A stretch of DNA of 64,000 bases from Rhizobium sp. 007 (GCF_015353075.1 NZ_CP064187.1:2108001-2172000); one strand, 5' to 3'. Shown: positions 40,257 to 48,936, counted from the first letter of the stretch. Notes: generated by a model from the letters alone, not told the origin. Numbers and translations are program-made.

Positions 40257-41911
40257 AGAAGACCGGCGGCGAGCTGATTGTCGAAGCGCTGAAGGCAAAC
40301 GGGGTCAAGCGACTTTCCTGCGTGCCCGGGGAAAGCTTCCTCGCCGTGCTGGACGCGCTTTATGACACCGATATCGAAGTGATCGTCTGCCGTCAGGAAG
40401 GCGGTGCCGCGATGATGGCCGATTGCTGGGGCCGGCTCACCGGCGAACCCGGCATCTGTATGGTCACCCGCGGGCCTGGCGCCACCAACGCCACGGCGGG
40501 CCTGCATATCGCCAGGCAGGATTCGATCCCGATGATCCTCTTCATCGGTCAGGTCCAGCGCGATGCCCGCGAGCGCGAAGCCTTCCAGGAGGTCGAGTTC
40601 CGCCGCGCGCTGACCGAATATGCCAAATGGGTCGGCGAAATCGACGATGCGGCGCGCATTCCCGAATTCGTGACCCGCGCCTTTGCCATTGCCACCTCCG
40701 GCAGGCCCGGGCCTGTCGCGCTGTCACTGCCCGAGGACATGTTGCGCGACGAAGTAGACGCGCCGCGCGCGAAGCCTTATGCCCGCGTTCCCGCTCATCC
40801 CGGGCGCCGTCAGGTCGACGATTTCTACATGCGGCTGCTGAAGGCCGAACGGCCGATGGTCATACTCGGCGGCACACGCTGGGATGCAGATGCGGTTGCC
40901 GATTTCCGCGTCTTTGCCGAACGCTTCAAGCTGCCGGTCGGCTGTTCCTTCCGCCGCCAGATGCTCTTCGATCACCTTAGCCCGGGCTATGCCGGTGATG
41001 TCGGCATCGGCATCAATCCGGTGCTGGCCAAGGAGATCAAGGAGAGCGATTTGCTCATCCTGCTCGGCGCCCGGATGTCGGAAATGCCGTCGTCAGGCTA
41101 TACGCTGGTCGACGTCCCCTACCCGGCGCAATCGCTCGTCCACATCTATCCCGACCCGTCCGAACTTGGCCGCATCTACCGTCCGGACCTTGCGATCTGC
41201 GCATCGCCGCAGGACTTCGTCGCCGCCCTTACCGATCTCGAAGCGCCTGCCGAACCGCGCTGGGCGGAACGGACGCAGCATATGCACCAAGCCTATCTTG
41301 CCTGGTCGAGGCCGCCGCAAACGGGCCCCGGCGCCGTTCACATGGGACCGATCATGGAATGGATCGAGGGCAACACGAAGGCCGACACGATCTTCACCAA
41401 TGGTGCCGGCAACTATGCCACCTGGCTGCACCGCTTCCATCGCTTCAGGCAGTTCAATACGCAGGCGGCCCCCACATCCGGCTCGATGGGTTACGGCCTG
41501 CCGGCTGCCGTGGCCGCCAAGCGGCTTTTTCCGGAGCGCGAAGTCATCTGCTTTGCCGGCGACGGCTGCTTCCTGATGCACGGGCAGGAATTCGCCACCG
41601 CCGTCCGCTACGACCTCCCAATCATCTCTCTCGTCATCAACAACGGCATCTACGGCACGATCCGCATGCATCAGGAACGTGACTATCCCGGCCGTGTCAG
41701 CGGTACGGATCTCACCAATCCGGATTTCGCGGCCCTTGCCCGCGCCTATGGCGGCCATGGTGAAACGGTGGAGAAAACCGAGGACTTCGCGCCTGCTTTT
41801 GAGCGGGCCCGCGCCAGCGGCAAGCCTTCGATCATCGAGGTGAAGCTCGATCCCGAGGCGATCACGCCGACACGCACGCTTACCGAAATCGCGCAAACAA
41901 AAAGCCGGTGA
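40253..41911 (+). CDS. Thiamine-pyrophosphate enzyme, acetolactate synthase-like
   Basis: 552 residues with the three TPP-enzyme domains. The catalytic glutamate is in CRQEGGAAMMADCWGRLTG (E51 region). The middle FAD/ADP-type domain has MVILGGTRWDADAV and LLILLGARMSEMP. The PP domain has the metal-TPP motif GDGCFLMHGQEFATA ending in NNGIYGTIRMHQE. It resembles IlvB-like proteins without a regulatory subunit nearby, so acetolactate synthesis for branched amino acids is unlikely. Decarboxylation or lyase chemistry on a 2-keto or 2-hydroxyacyl compound fits the partner CoA-transferase. Compared with oxalyl-CoA decarboxylase, I do not see its characteristic C-terminal motifs. Confidence 0.85.
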   Translation: MKKTGGELIVEALKANGVKRLSCVPGESFLAVLDALYDTDIEVIVCRQEGGAAMMADCWGRLTGEPGICMVTRGPGATNATAGLHIARQDSIPMILFIGQVQRDAREREAFQEVEFRRALTEYAKWVGEIDDAARIPEFVTRAFAIATSGRPGPVALSLPEDMLRDEVDAPRAKPYARVPAHPGRRQVDDFYMRLLKAERPMVILGGTRWDADAVADFRVFAERFKLPVGCSFRRQMLFDHLSPGYAGDVGIGINPVLAKEIKESDLLILLGARMSEMPSSGYTLVDVPYPAQSLVHIYPDPSELGRIYRPDLAICASPQDFVAALTDLEAPAEPRWAERTQHMHQAYLAWSRPPQTGPGAVHMGPIMEWIEGNTKADTIFTNGAGNYATWLHRFHRFRQFNTQAAPTSGSMGYGLPAAVAAKRLFPEREVICFAGDGCFLMHGQEFATAVRYDLPIISLVINNGIYGTIRMHQERDYPGRVSGTDLTNPDFAALARAYGGHGETVEKTEDFAPAFERARASGKPSIIEVKLDPEAITPTRTLTEIAQTKSR

Positions 41912-41928
41912 GCGAACCCACCGGCTTT
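41893..41928 (-). terminator. Terminator of the RidA gene, overlapping the TPP-enzyme stop
   Basis: Stem AAAGCCGGTG / CACCGGCTTT; on the minus strand it is followed by TTTTTGTTT. The plus-strand stop codon of the TPP gene lies inside the stem, so the convergent transcripts share it. Confidence 0.8.
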
Positions 41929-41951
41929 GAACCTGGCAAATGGCGCCGATC

Positions 41952-42296
41952 TTAGTCGATTGCGGCGATGACGATGAACTCGACCTTGTACTTCGGTGCG
42001 GCGAGCTTGGCCTCGCTGGTGGCGCGTGCCGGCGTGTTCTTCGGGTCGACCCAGGCTTCCCAGGCAGCATTCATTTCCGCAAAGTAGGAAATGTCGGAGA
42101 GATAGATCAGCGTCTGCAGAATCTTCGACTTGCTGGAACCTGCAGCAGCAAGCAGACGATCGACTTCGGCAAGCGCCGACTTGCACTGATCGGTCACGGT
42201 CTCGCCTTCGCCGACCTGACCGGCGAGATAGACGGTGTTGCCGTGGATGACCGCGCCGCTCATGCGGGCGCCGACGTCGATACGCTTGATGCTCAT
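41952..42296 (-). CDS. RidA-family protein
   Basis: 114 residues from the ATG at 42294-42296, with a CAGGAGAAC ribosome site. GNTVYLAGQVGEGETV and the block SKILQTLIYLSDISYFAEMNAAWEAWV are Rid-family motifs. The C-terminal region APKYKVEFIVIAAID carries the family end but the RidA-type arginine that binds 2-aminoacrylate carboxylate is replaced in the ...PARATSEAKL... region only partly; R91 is kept in ARAT. It is a trimeric enamine/imine deaminase or a Rid subfamily with related chemistry. It lies 57 bases from the DUF442 gene in the same direction. Confidence 0.85.
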   Translation of the reverse strand: MSIKRIDVGARMSGAVIHGNTVYLAGQVGEGETVTDQCKSALAEVDRLLAAAGSSKSKILQTLIYLSDISYFAEMNAAWEAWVDPKNTPARATSEAKLAAPKYKVEFIVIAAID

Positions 42297-42352
42297 GATG
42301 TTCTCCTGAGTTTTATGAAATAAAGGGCACGGCCGAAAGCCGCGCCAAAAGA

Positions 42353-42691
42353 TCAGCCGCGAATATGATGGGTCTTCTGATAGATCGCGGTAGAGCGTGC
42401 GCCGGAACGGCAATAGCCGAGCATCGGGCGCGGAAATTCGTCGAGTGCGTCGACCATGCCTTGCACGGCTTCCTCCGTCACGCCCATCGCGCCGACGGGC
42501 ACATGCGCGATGTCGAGGCCGAGTTCCTTGGCGCGGGCTTCGATCACCGAAAACGGCGTCTGGTCCGGGCTTTCCTGGTCCGGGCGATGGCAGACGATCG
42601 ACTTGAAGCCCATCGCCTTGATCTGGTCGAGATCTTCCAGCGTGATCTGGCCGGATACCGAATATTCGTCGTCGATCTGGCGGATGTCCAT
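42353..42691 (-). CDS. DUF442 / TIGR01244-type cysteine phosphatase-like protein
   Basis: 112 residues from the ATG at 42689-42691 with an AGGAGGAA site. The C-terminal loop YCRSGARSTAIYQ has the CX5R phosphatase signature (Cys, then Arg five residues on). GFKSIVCHRPDQE and the opening IDDEYSVSGQITLEDLDQI are typical of the DUF442 family that is fused to sulfur dioxygenases (Blh) in some rhizobia. The rhizobial Blh is involved in sulfide/biofilm-related biology; here the domain stands alone. Substrate unknown. Confidence 0.83.
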   Translation of the reverse strand: MDIRQIDDEYSVSGQITLEDLDQIKAMGFKSIVCHRPDQESPDQTPFSVIEARAKELGLDIAHVPVGAMGVTEEAVQGMVDALDEFPRPMLGYCRSGARSTAIYQKTHHIRG

Positions 42692-42762
42692 CGCGCGTTC
42701 CTCCTGAAAATCAATGGCAGAAGCTCTACGATGCGGGACCGGAAGCGTCAACAACAGTTCGC

Positions 42763-43602
42763 TCAGAGGAAGGCGAAGCGAAGCCCATAGCTGCGGCTCT
42801 CGCCCGGCTGCAGCATGTTGAACTCGCCGCCTGCTTGAAGCTCGCGACGCGAGACCCAGCGATGCGAAACCGGTTCGATGCCGAAAACGTCCGCCGGCGT
42901 CTTCTGGTTCCGCCAGACCTGCAGGTGCGGCAGCGTATCCGCGCGGAAACGCACGCACAGCGTCTTGCCGCTTGCGGCTTTCATCGGACCGAGCCGGACT
43001 TCGGCAAAGCCATCCGTCACGGCCGGGGCCTCGACGCAAAAGAGGCCGCCAAGCTCTTCGCCGAAGGTCCATGGAAAACCACCGCCTTCGAGCATCGTCC
43101 CTTCCAGGCGCGTACCGGCATCGAGCCATTTGCCGCCGGTATTCATGTGGTACATCAGGAAGGTCGGCACCGCCTGATCGCTGGTGTTGACGACCCTGTC
43201 GTCCAGCGAGACCTCCCCCGTCGCGCCGTCGATGCGCCAAAGCCGTTCGATCCGCTGCGGCAATCCTTCGACGGTAACGATATCGATGTGGGCGCAGCAC
43301 TCGGCATTGCCGTTTTCGAATTTGGTCCAGAGAACCTTGGCCGGATGACCGGAGGCCGAACCGTGCAGCGGGTAGACCTTGCCATCCGTGCGCCCCCTGA
43401 TCGGCTCGCGATGGCGGATATGATCCGGACCGCAGGTGAAGAGAAAGCCTTCGAGCGAGTGGTCGATACGCGAATCGCCGTCGTCAGGAATGGCGCGCTT
43501 CGGCGCGATATCGACGCCGTCGACGATGCATCCGCCGATATCCATCACCGATGTTTCGTCCAGCATCAGGCGCGGCCCCTTGGCGGCGGCAAACTCGATC
43601 AT
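42763..43602 (-). CDS. DUF4432 protein (aldose-1-epimerase superfamily)
   Basis: 279 residues from the ATG at 43600-43602 with a GGGAGGAA site. A galactose-mutarotase-like beta-sandwich is suggested by alternating strands, with HIRHREPIRGRTDGKVYPLHG and FLMYHMNTGGKWLD carrying conserved His/Asn. DUF4432 proteins often occur in sugar catabolic loci and may be epimerases or isomerases acting on sugar acids. The neighbours RidA and DUF442 do not fix a pathway. No signal peptide. Confidence 0.75.
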   Translation of the reverse strand: MIEFAAAKGPRLMLDETSVMDIGGCIVDGVDIAPKRAIPDDGDSRIDHSLEGFLFTCGPDHIRHREPIRGRTDGKVYPLHGSASGHPAKVLWTKFENGNAECCAHIDIVTVEGLPQRIERLWRIDGATGEVSLDDRVVNTSDQAVPTFLMYHMNTGGKWLDAGTRLEGTMLEGGGFPWTFGEELGGLFCVEAPAVTDGFAEVRLGPMKAASGKTLCVRFRADTLPHLQVWRNQKTPADVFGIEPVSHRWVSRRELQAGGEFNMLQPGESRSYGLRFAFL

Positions 43603-43847
43603 TGCAATTCCTCCCGATCTTAAAGCTGCCGTAGGGTTAGGATCCGTCCGCACATACGTCAATCGCGGCAAACCTGTTGCGCACAACCGGCGATGCGCCA
43701 TGGAACCCGCTTGCCAAACCAAACGTTTTGCCTCAGGCAGAAAGCACGGTAATTTTCATCTTTTCTTTAGTACGAATTCATAAATTCCACACTAGCGTCA
43801 AAATTCGCAGGTGTGTGTCGGCCAAATCACTGTTCGAGGTGTAAGAC

Positions 43848-45227
43848 GTGAATCGCTTTTTGAAATCGGGGATGTCCCTCGCCGCAGTCGTGCTGGCCCT
43901 TGCCGCTGCCGCACCGGTTGCCGACGCGCAGCAGTACGGCCGCCGCCAGCGCGATGTCGTGATGGTGACTCCCGACGGTGCGATCATCGATTACATTCCG
44001 CCAGGCGCCGACGTCTATTATTCGCGGGATCGCAACGGCAACCGCGTCCTGCTCGATGGTTACGGCAACGTCGTCGCGACGGAAATGCGCGGCAGCGGCT
44101 ATTATCCGCGCCCCCCTGCCCGCGAAGCCCATAACAATGACCCCTACTACCCGGACAACAGCTACGGCAGCACGCGTTATGTGGAGCGCGGCGCCGTGAC
44201 CGGCTCGATCCCGCGCGATGCGGAAATCCAGCGCGATCCACTTTACGATCAGCCCTATCCGGATGCCAACGGGGAAAGCTACCCGCAGAACGAGGACTAT
44301 GCGTCGATTGAACCGGATCAGCCGTTCCCGGGCGACATGCAACCGAAGCTGCCCTCAGAACCGGTCATCACGCTCCAGGGAAAATCGAAGCCTGAGATCG
44401 TCGCCATCCAGGTCTTCCTCGACCGCGCGGGCGTTTCTCCGGGCGTCATCGATGGCCACATGGGGTCCAACGTCACCAAGGCGATCTATGCCTATGAGCA
44501 GATGACCGGCGAAAAGCTCGACCCCAACAATACCGAAGCGATCCTCGAGCAGCTGCGCCTGTCGGGCGGATTACCCGTCACCAGCTACACGATCACGCCG
44601 GCAGATGCCGCCGGGCCTTATGTGGCCGCGATTCCGGAAGACTACTCGCAAAAGGCGCTTCTGCCTTCGATGGCCTACACCTCGACGACCGAAATGCTTG
44701 CCGAGCGCTTCCACATGGACGAAGCCTTCCTCAGGGAAATGAACCCGGGCGCAGACTTCACCGTGCCCGGCACGATCATCAAGGTCGTCAATGCCGGGCA
44801 AGCCAAGACCGGCGCCGTCGCGAAGATTCTCGCGGACAAGGCCAAGAAGCAGGTCTTCGCCTATGACGCTGCTGGAAATCTCGTCGCCGCCTATCCCGCC
44901 TCGATCGGCTCCAGCGATACCCCTTCGCCCTCCGGCCTCGTCAACGTGGAACGCGTCGCTCTGAACCCCGGCTATACCTACAACCCGAAGATCAACTTCC
45001 AGCAGGGCGCAAACGACCGCATCCTGAATATCCCACCTGGCCCGAACGGTCCCGTCGGCACGGTCTGGATCGCCCTTTCAAGGCCGACCTACGGCATTCA
45101 CGGCACGCCGGAACCATCCAAGATCGGCCGCACCCAGAGCCACGGCTGCATCCGTCTGACGAACTGGGATGCCACGGAGCTCGCCAAGATGGTAAGGCCC
45201 GGCGTGACAGTCGAGTTCGTCGATTGA
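43848..45227 (+). CDS. L,D-transpeptidase (YkuD) with N-terminal Tyr/Pro-rich linker
   Basis: 459 residues from a GTG start at 43848 with GAGGTG just upstream; an internal ATG at residue 9 is possible. The signal peptide ends near residue 27 (VADA). Residues 30-170 are rich in Tyr, Pro, Asp and Asn (for example GYYPRPPAREAHNNDPYYPD), probably a disordered linker. A PG-binding-like segment (about 175-235) and a LysM-like segment with MLAERFHMDEAFLREMNPG (about 285-325) precede the YkuD domain (about 330-459). The catalytic cysteine is C434 in SHGCIRL. It forms 3-3 crosslinks or anchors proteins to peptidoglycan in the periplasm. Confidence 0.92.
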   Translation: MNRFLKSGMSLAAVVLALAAAAPVADAQQYGRRQRDVVMVTPDGAIIDYIPPGADVYYSRDRNGNRVLLDGYGNVVATEMRGSGYYPRPPAREAHNNDPYYPDNSYGSTRYVERGAVTGSIPRDAEIQRDPLYDQPYPDANGESYPQNEDYASIEPDQPFPGDMQPKLPSEPVITLQGKSKPEIVAIQVFLDRAGVSPGVIDGHMGSNVTKAIYAYEQMTGEKLDPNNTEAILEQLRLSGGLPVTSYTITPADAAGPYVAAIPEDYSQKALLPSMAYTSTTEMLAERFHMDEAFLREMNPGADFTVPGTIIKVVNAGQAKTGAVAKILADKAKKQVFAYDAAGNLVAAYPASIGSSDTPSPSGLVNVERVALNPGYTYNPKINFQQGANDRILNIPPGPNGPVGTVWIALSRPTYGIHGTPEPSKIGRTQSHGCIRLTNWDATELAKMVRPGVTVEFVD

Positions 45228-45235
45228 ATCCGCTG

Positions 45236-45365
45236 CCCCTCCGCCTGCCGGCACCTTTTCACCTTTCTGACGGGGAGAAGGGAGATATGCGGCATCTTCT
45301 CCGTTTCTCCTGGCCATTTCGCGAGCGGTTCCTCGCGCCGTTCACCGGGAGATGGTTAGGGTGAG
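45236..45365 (+). repeat. RIME-like intergenic repeat, copy 2
   Basis: Begins CCCCTCCGCCTGCCGGCACC, has ACGGGGAGAAGGG, and ends GGTTAGGGTGAG. It is related to the copies at 7031-7167 and 48982-49115 but its interior has diverged. It lies in the convergent gap between the L,D-transpeptidase and ParA. Confidence 0.75.
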
Positions 45366-45401
45366 CGCGTCCGCCACGACACAAGTTTGAGCCGAGCCCA
45401 A

Positions 45402-45431
45402 ACAAAAAAACCGCCGGATCGCTCCGGCGGT
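45402..45431 (-). terminator. Rho-independent terminator of the ParA gene
   Basis: On the minus strand ACCGCCGGA / TCCGGCGGT with a GCGA loop is followed by a run of seven T. Directly after the RIME copy and 22 bases past the ParA stop. Confidence 0.9.
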
Positions 45432-45453
45432 CGGTTCAAATCATCCCCAATAT

Positions 45454-46167
45454 TCAAGCCGCCGAACGGATCAGTGGTCCGGTTGTCCGGGCGCAAGCGG
45501 CTAGCTTGGCCGGCACCTTGCGAATGATTTCCTCGGCAAAACAGAGCGCATTCTCGCAGGCCTTCTCCAGATTGGAAACCCGCATCGGGTCCATATCGTG
45601 CAGCGTGCCGCCGCAATCGAAGATGTCGCGGAATGCCGCACGCTCGATGATCGCCGTATCGAGGACCGGAACGTTCCGCTCGTTGAGCAGCGCCTTGACG
45701 AGTTGCAGTGCACGGGTGGTCACCATTGAATTGACACGGGTAAGCACCACCGAATGGCCGATCTTGATGCCCGCCTTCTCATCCAGATACTGCAGCAATT
45801 CCAGCACCTGCGCCCCGCCGCGCGCATCCATGGCACAGCCCTGGATCGGGATCAGCACATGGTCGGAGAGGCCGATTGCGGTGGCCAGCAGCGGATTGCG
45901 GGCGCCCGGCAGGTCGATGATAAAGTAGTCCGTGGAATGCTTGTTCTCGCTGATGTGCTGCGGAAGCGAGGCGGACGTCACGAAGTCGATGACCTGAATA
46001 TTCGCCACATGGCCGGAAATCTCGTGCCAGCGGGAAATCCAGTGCTGAGGATCGGCATCGAGAATGGTGATGCGGTAACCTTTGCGGGCAAGTTCCGTCG
46101 CGAGCAGAAGGACGGCCGTGGTCTTGCCTGCCCCGCCCTTGGTGTTTGCAAATGTGATGACTGGCAT
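45454..46167 (-). CDS. ParA/MinD-family ATPase, VirC1-like
   Basis: 237 residues. The deviant Walker A KGGAGKTT is at residues 10-17. TILDADPQHWISRWHE and the switch-like TDYFIIDLPGARNPLLATAI follow, then LIPIQGCAMDARGGAQ. The order and the C-terminal IERAAFRDIFDCGGTLHDMD resemble Agrobacterium VirC1 rather than the chromosomal ParA of ParABS. No ParB gene or parS-like site is beside it. VirC1-type ATPases position plasmid or T-DNA transfer complexes at poles; here the gene is chromosomal and solitary. Upstream TTAAC sites suggest cell-cycle control. Confidence 0.85.
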   Translation of the reverse strand: MPVITFANTKGGAGKTTAVLLLATELARKGYRITILDADPQHWISRWHEISGHVANIQVIDFVTSASLPQHISENKHSTDYFIIDLPGARNPLLATAIGLSDHVLIPIQGCAMDARGGAQVLELLQYLDEKAGIKIGHSVVLTRVNSMVTTRALQLVKALLNERNVPVLDTAIIERAAFRDIFDCGGTLHDMDPMRVSNLEKACENALCFAEEIIRKVPAKLAACARTTGPLIRSAA

Positions 46168-46237
46168 GTTCGATCCTCGAAGGGAAATATCGCGAGCCGG
46201 ATATCGCTCTCTTTGCGCACTTTCGGCTTCATCGTGC

Positions 46238-46268
46238 GGTTAACGTATCCTTTCCGATGATGGTTAAC
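46238..46268 (-). promoter_or_regulatory. Paired CtrA-like sites upstream of the ParA gene
   Basis: Minus strand: GTTAACCAT at 46260-46268 and GTTAACCG at about 46238-46245, 15 bases apart, some 70-100 bases before the ParA ATG. Both match the TTAACC core of CtrA sites. Function is inferred from the motif. Confidence 0.5.
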
Positions 46269-46340
46269 AAAATCCAAACAAACGCGCCGAAATTGCAGCC
46301 CGCATTTTTCACATCCCTAAAAGTTGGGATGCCGGAAAAC

Positions 46341-46376
46341 GAAAAAAAGCCCGGAAAGCTTGGGCTTTCCGGGCAA
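46341..46376 (-). terminator. Rho-independent terminator of the Fe-ADH gene
   Basis: An 11-bp stem GCCCGGAAAGC / GCTTTCCGGGC with a 4-base loop; on the minus strand seven T follow. Confidence 0.9.
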
Positions 46377-46399
46377 GTTTTGACGGTCCGCCTTTTTGA

Positions 46400-47554
46400 T
46401 CAGAAGCAGTCTTTGAAAAGCGTCTTGGTATTTTCGAGCGTCATCGGGACGGGATTGCCGCCCGCGCTCGGGTCTTCGATTGCCATCGCCGAGAGCGCGT
46501 CGATCCGGTCCGGTGCGATTCCCATGGCCGAAAGGCTTTCCGGAACCCCGAGTTCAAAGCGAAGCTTCAGCACGTAATCATAGAAACCGTCGAAGCCGCC
46601 GGAGATGCCGAGATAGGCCGCAGCGCGTGCGATCTTCTCTTCGATCGCTGCGCGGTTGAAGCGCAGCACCGCCGGCATCACGACGGCATTGGTCATGCCG
46701 TGATGCGTGTTGTAGACGGCGCCGATCGGATGCGACAGCGCATGGATGGCGCCGAGGCCCTTCTGGAAGGCGACAGCGCCCATGGCGGCAGCCGCCATCA
46801 TGTTGGCGCGGGCTTCGAGGTCGGTCCCTTCCTTATAGGCACGTGGCAGGAATTCCTTGACGAGGCGCATGCCTTCCAGCGCGATACCGGCAGACATCGG
46901 ATGATAGAAGGGCGAGGAATAGGCTTCCAGGCAATGCGCAAAAGCATCCATGCCGGTCCCGGCGGTGATGATCTTCGGCATGCCGACGGTCAGCTCCGGA
47001 TCGGCAATGACGACGCCCGGCAGGAATTTTGGATGGAAGATGATCTTCTTTACATGCGTTGTGGAATTGGTGATGACGCTGGCGCGGCCGACTTCCGAGC
47101 CAGTGCCGGCCGTCGTCGGCACCGCAACGATCGGCGCAATGCCCTCGACGCTCGCACGCGTCCACCAGTCCCCAATATCCTCGAAATCCCAGACCGGACG
47201 CGTCTGGCCGGCCATGAAGGCGACGCACTTGCCGAGATCGAGGCCCGAACCGCCACCGAAGGCGACGACGCCGTCATGGCCGCCGTCCTTGAAAGCCTTC
47301 ACGCCGGCATCGAGGTTCATCTCGTTCGGGTTCGGATCGACGTCTGCGAAGATCGCGCGGCCGAGGCCTGCATCTTCCAGGATGTCGAGCGCATTCTTGG
47401 TAATCGCCATCGAGGCCAGGCCGCGATCGGTAATCAGCAGCGGCTTCTTCATGCCAAGGCTCTTGCAGGCGTCCGCCAGCTCCTTGATGCGGCCGCGGCC
47501 GAGCTTGACGGCTGTCGGATAGCTCCAGTTGGCTGTGATATTGCTGCTGCTCAT
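46400..47554 (-). CDS. Iron-containing (group III) alcohol dehydrogenase
   Basis: 384 residues from the ATG at 47552-47554, overlapping the aldehyde dehydrogenase stop by 4 bases. The NAD-binding motif is VVAFGGGSGLDLGKCVAF. Metal ligands are expected in FAHCLEAYSSPFYHP and in HALSHPIGAVYNTHHGMTNA, the long His-rich family block. It oxidises an alcohol to an aldehyde or the reverse. Tight coupling to aldehyde dehydrogenase implies the two run a successive alcohol to aldehyde to acid oxidation. Last gene of the minus-strand island. Confidence 0.9.
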   Translation of the reverse strand: MSSSNITANWSYPTAVKLGRGRIKELADACKSLGMKKPLLITDRGLASMAITKNALDILEDAGLGRAIFADVDPNPNEMNLDAGVKAFKDGGHDGVVAFGGGSGLDLGKCVAFMAGQTRPVWDFEDIGDWWTRASVEGIAPIVAVPTTAGTGSEVGRASVITNSTTHVKKIIFHPKFLPGVVIADPELTVGMPKIITAGTGMDAFAHCLEAYSSPFYHPMSAGIALEGMRLVKEFLPRAYKEGTDLEARANMMAAAAMGAVAFQKGLGAIHALSHPIGAVYNTHHGMTNAVVMPAVLRFNRAAIEEKIARAAAYLGISGGFDGFYDYVLKLRFELGVPESLSAMGIAPDRIDALSAMAIEDPSAGGNPVPMTLENTKTLFKDCF

Positions 47555-48936
47555 GCTGTGACTTTCTTGAGGTGATAAGATTTCGGGCGCGTCAGATTGT
47601 GGAAGCCAATGATCGACAGCGAGCCGCCGCGGCCGGTTTCCTTGACGCCGGTCCAGCAAAGCGCCGGATCGAGGTAATCGGCACGGTTCATGAAGACGGT
47701 GCCGGTTTCGATTTCGCGGCCGAGCCGTCCTGCCCGCTCAGGGTCCTTCGTCCAGAGCGAAGCCGTCAGCCCGTACTGGCTGTCGTTCATCAGCGCGATG
47801 GCTTCGGCATCGTTCTTGACCTTCATGATGCCGACGGCCGGGCCGAAGGTTTCTTCGCGCATGAAGGCCATCGAGTGATCGACATTGACCAGAATCTGCG
47901 GCGCGAGATAGGCTCCGCCGTCATCTTGCGGGAAGAGCTTCGGATCGATTAGCGTCCTGGCACCCTTCGAGACGGCATCGGCGATCTGCTCGCGCACGAC
48001 TTTGGCGAAACGCTTGTTGGCCATTGGACCGAGCGAGGTTTCCGGATCGAGCGGATTGCCGAGTTTGTAATTGGAAACCCAGGCGACCGACTTCTCGACG
48101 AAGCTGTCATAGAGCGACTCGTGCACATAGATACGCTCGATGCCGCAGCAGCATTGGCCGGAATTGTAGGTCGCGCCATCCATCAGCGTATCGACGGCCG
48201 CATCGAGATCGGCGTCTTCCATGACGTAGCCCGGATCCTTGCCGCCGAGCTCGAGGCCGAGGCCTGTAAAGGTGCCGGCTGCAGCCCGCTCCATGGAACG
48301 CCCACCTTCGACCGAACCCGTGAAGTTGATGAAATTGAAGCTTCCTGCCGCAATCAGCGCCGAGGTCGTTTCGTGATCGAGGAACACGTTCTGGAAGACA
48401 TCCTCCGGAACACCTGCCTCGACAAAAGCCTGAACCAGCCGCTCGCCCACCAGAAGCGTCTGCGATGCGTGTTTCAGGATAACGGTATTGCCTGCCATCA
48501 GCGCCGGAGCGATGGTGTTGATCGCCGTCATATAAGGGTAGTTCCACGGGGCGATCACGAAAACGACGCCATGCGCTTCACGCTCGATACGGCGCTCGAA
48601 CTTGTCGCTCTCTTCGACAACAAGCGGCGCCAGCGCGTCGGCAGCGATCGACGCGACATAGTTGGAACGCTCGTTGAAGCCCCGATATTCGCCGCCATAC
48701 TTGACCGGCCGACCCATCTGCCAGGCGAGCTCCGGCACGACGAGATCGGACATCTCGTTGAGCCGCGCGACGCCTTTGAGCACAAGCTGCACGCGCTCCT
48801 CCAGCGGCCGCTTCGCCCAGGCCGTCTGCGCCTTGCGGGCGCGGGCGACAACGTCCTTAGCCGCCTCTAGCGAGAGCGCCGAGCGCTCTGCGAAAACCGA
48901 TCCGTCGACCGGCGAAATGCATTGGATCATAGTCAT
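47551..48936 (-). CDS. NAD(P)-dependent aldehyde dehydrogenase
   Basis: 461 residues. The catalytic cysteine lies in NSGQCCCGIERIY (C263 region), the general base E229 in LELGGKDP, and the cofactor motif FTGSVEGGRSM is present. VFVIAPWNYPYMTAIN and GYVMEDADLDAAVDTL are ALDH blocks. The family includes many amine-derived aldehyde oxidisers. It is encoded after the glutamine-synthetase-like gene, with a RIME-like repeat in the gap, and overlaps the Fe-ADH gene by 4 bases. Confidence 0.9.
   Translation of the reverse strand: MTMIQCISPVDGSVFAERSALSLEAAKDVVARARKAQTAWAKRPLEERVQLVLKGVARLNEMSDLVVPELAWQMGRPVKYGGEYRGFNERSNYVASIAADALAPLVVEESDKFERRIEREAHGVVFVIAPWNYPYMTAINTIAPALMAGNTVILKHASQTLLVGERLVQAFVEAGVPEDVFQNVFLDHETTSALIAAGSFNFINFTGSVEGGRSMERAAAGTFTGLGLELGGKDPGYVMEDADLDAAVDTLMDGATYNSGQCCCGIERIYVHESLYDSFVEKSVAWVSNYKLGNPLDPETSLGPMANKRFAKVVREQIADAVSKGARTLIDPKLFPQDDGGAYLAPQILVNVDHSMAFMREETFGPAVGIMKVKNDAEAIALMNDSQYGLTASLWTKDPERAGRLGREIETGTVFMNRADYLDPALCWTGVKETGRGGSLSIIGFHNLTRPKSYHLKKVTA

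Noticed and set aside
40253..41911. Oxalyl-CoA decarboxylase for oxalate breakdown
   Set aside because: Partner CoA-transferase fits, but the TPP enzyme looks IlvB-like and lacks the decarboxylase's specific blocks; left as an open finding.
45454..46167. Chromosomal ParABS segregation system
   Set aside because: No ParB gene and no GTTTCACGTGAAAC-type parS nearby; sequence order is closer to VirC1.
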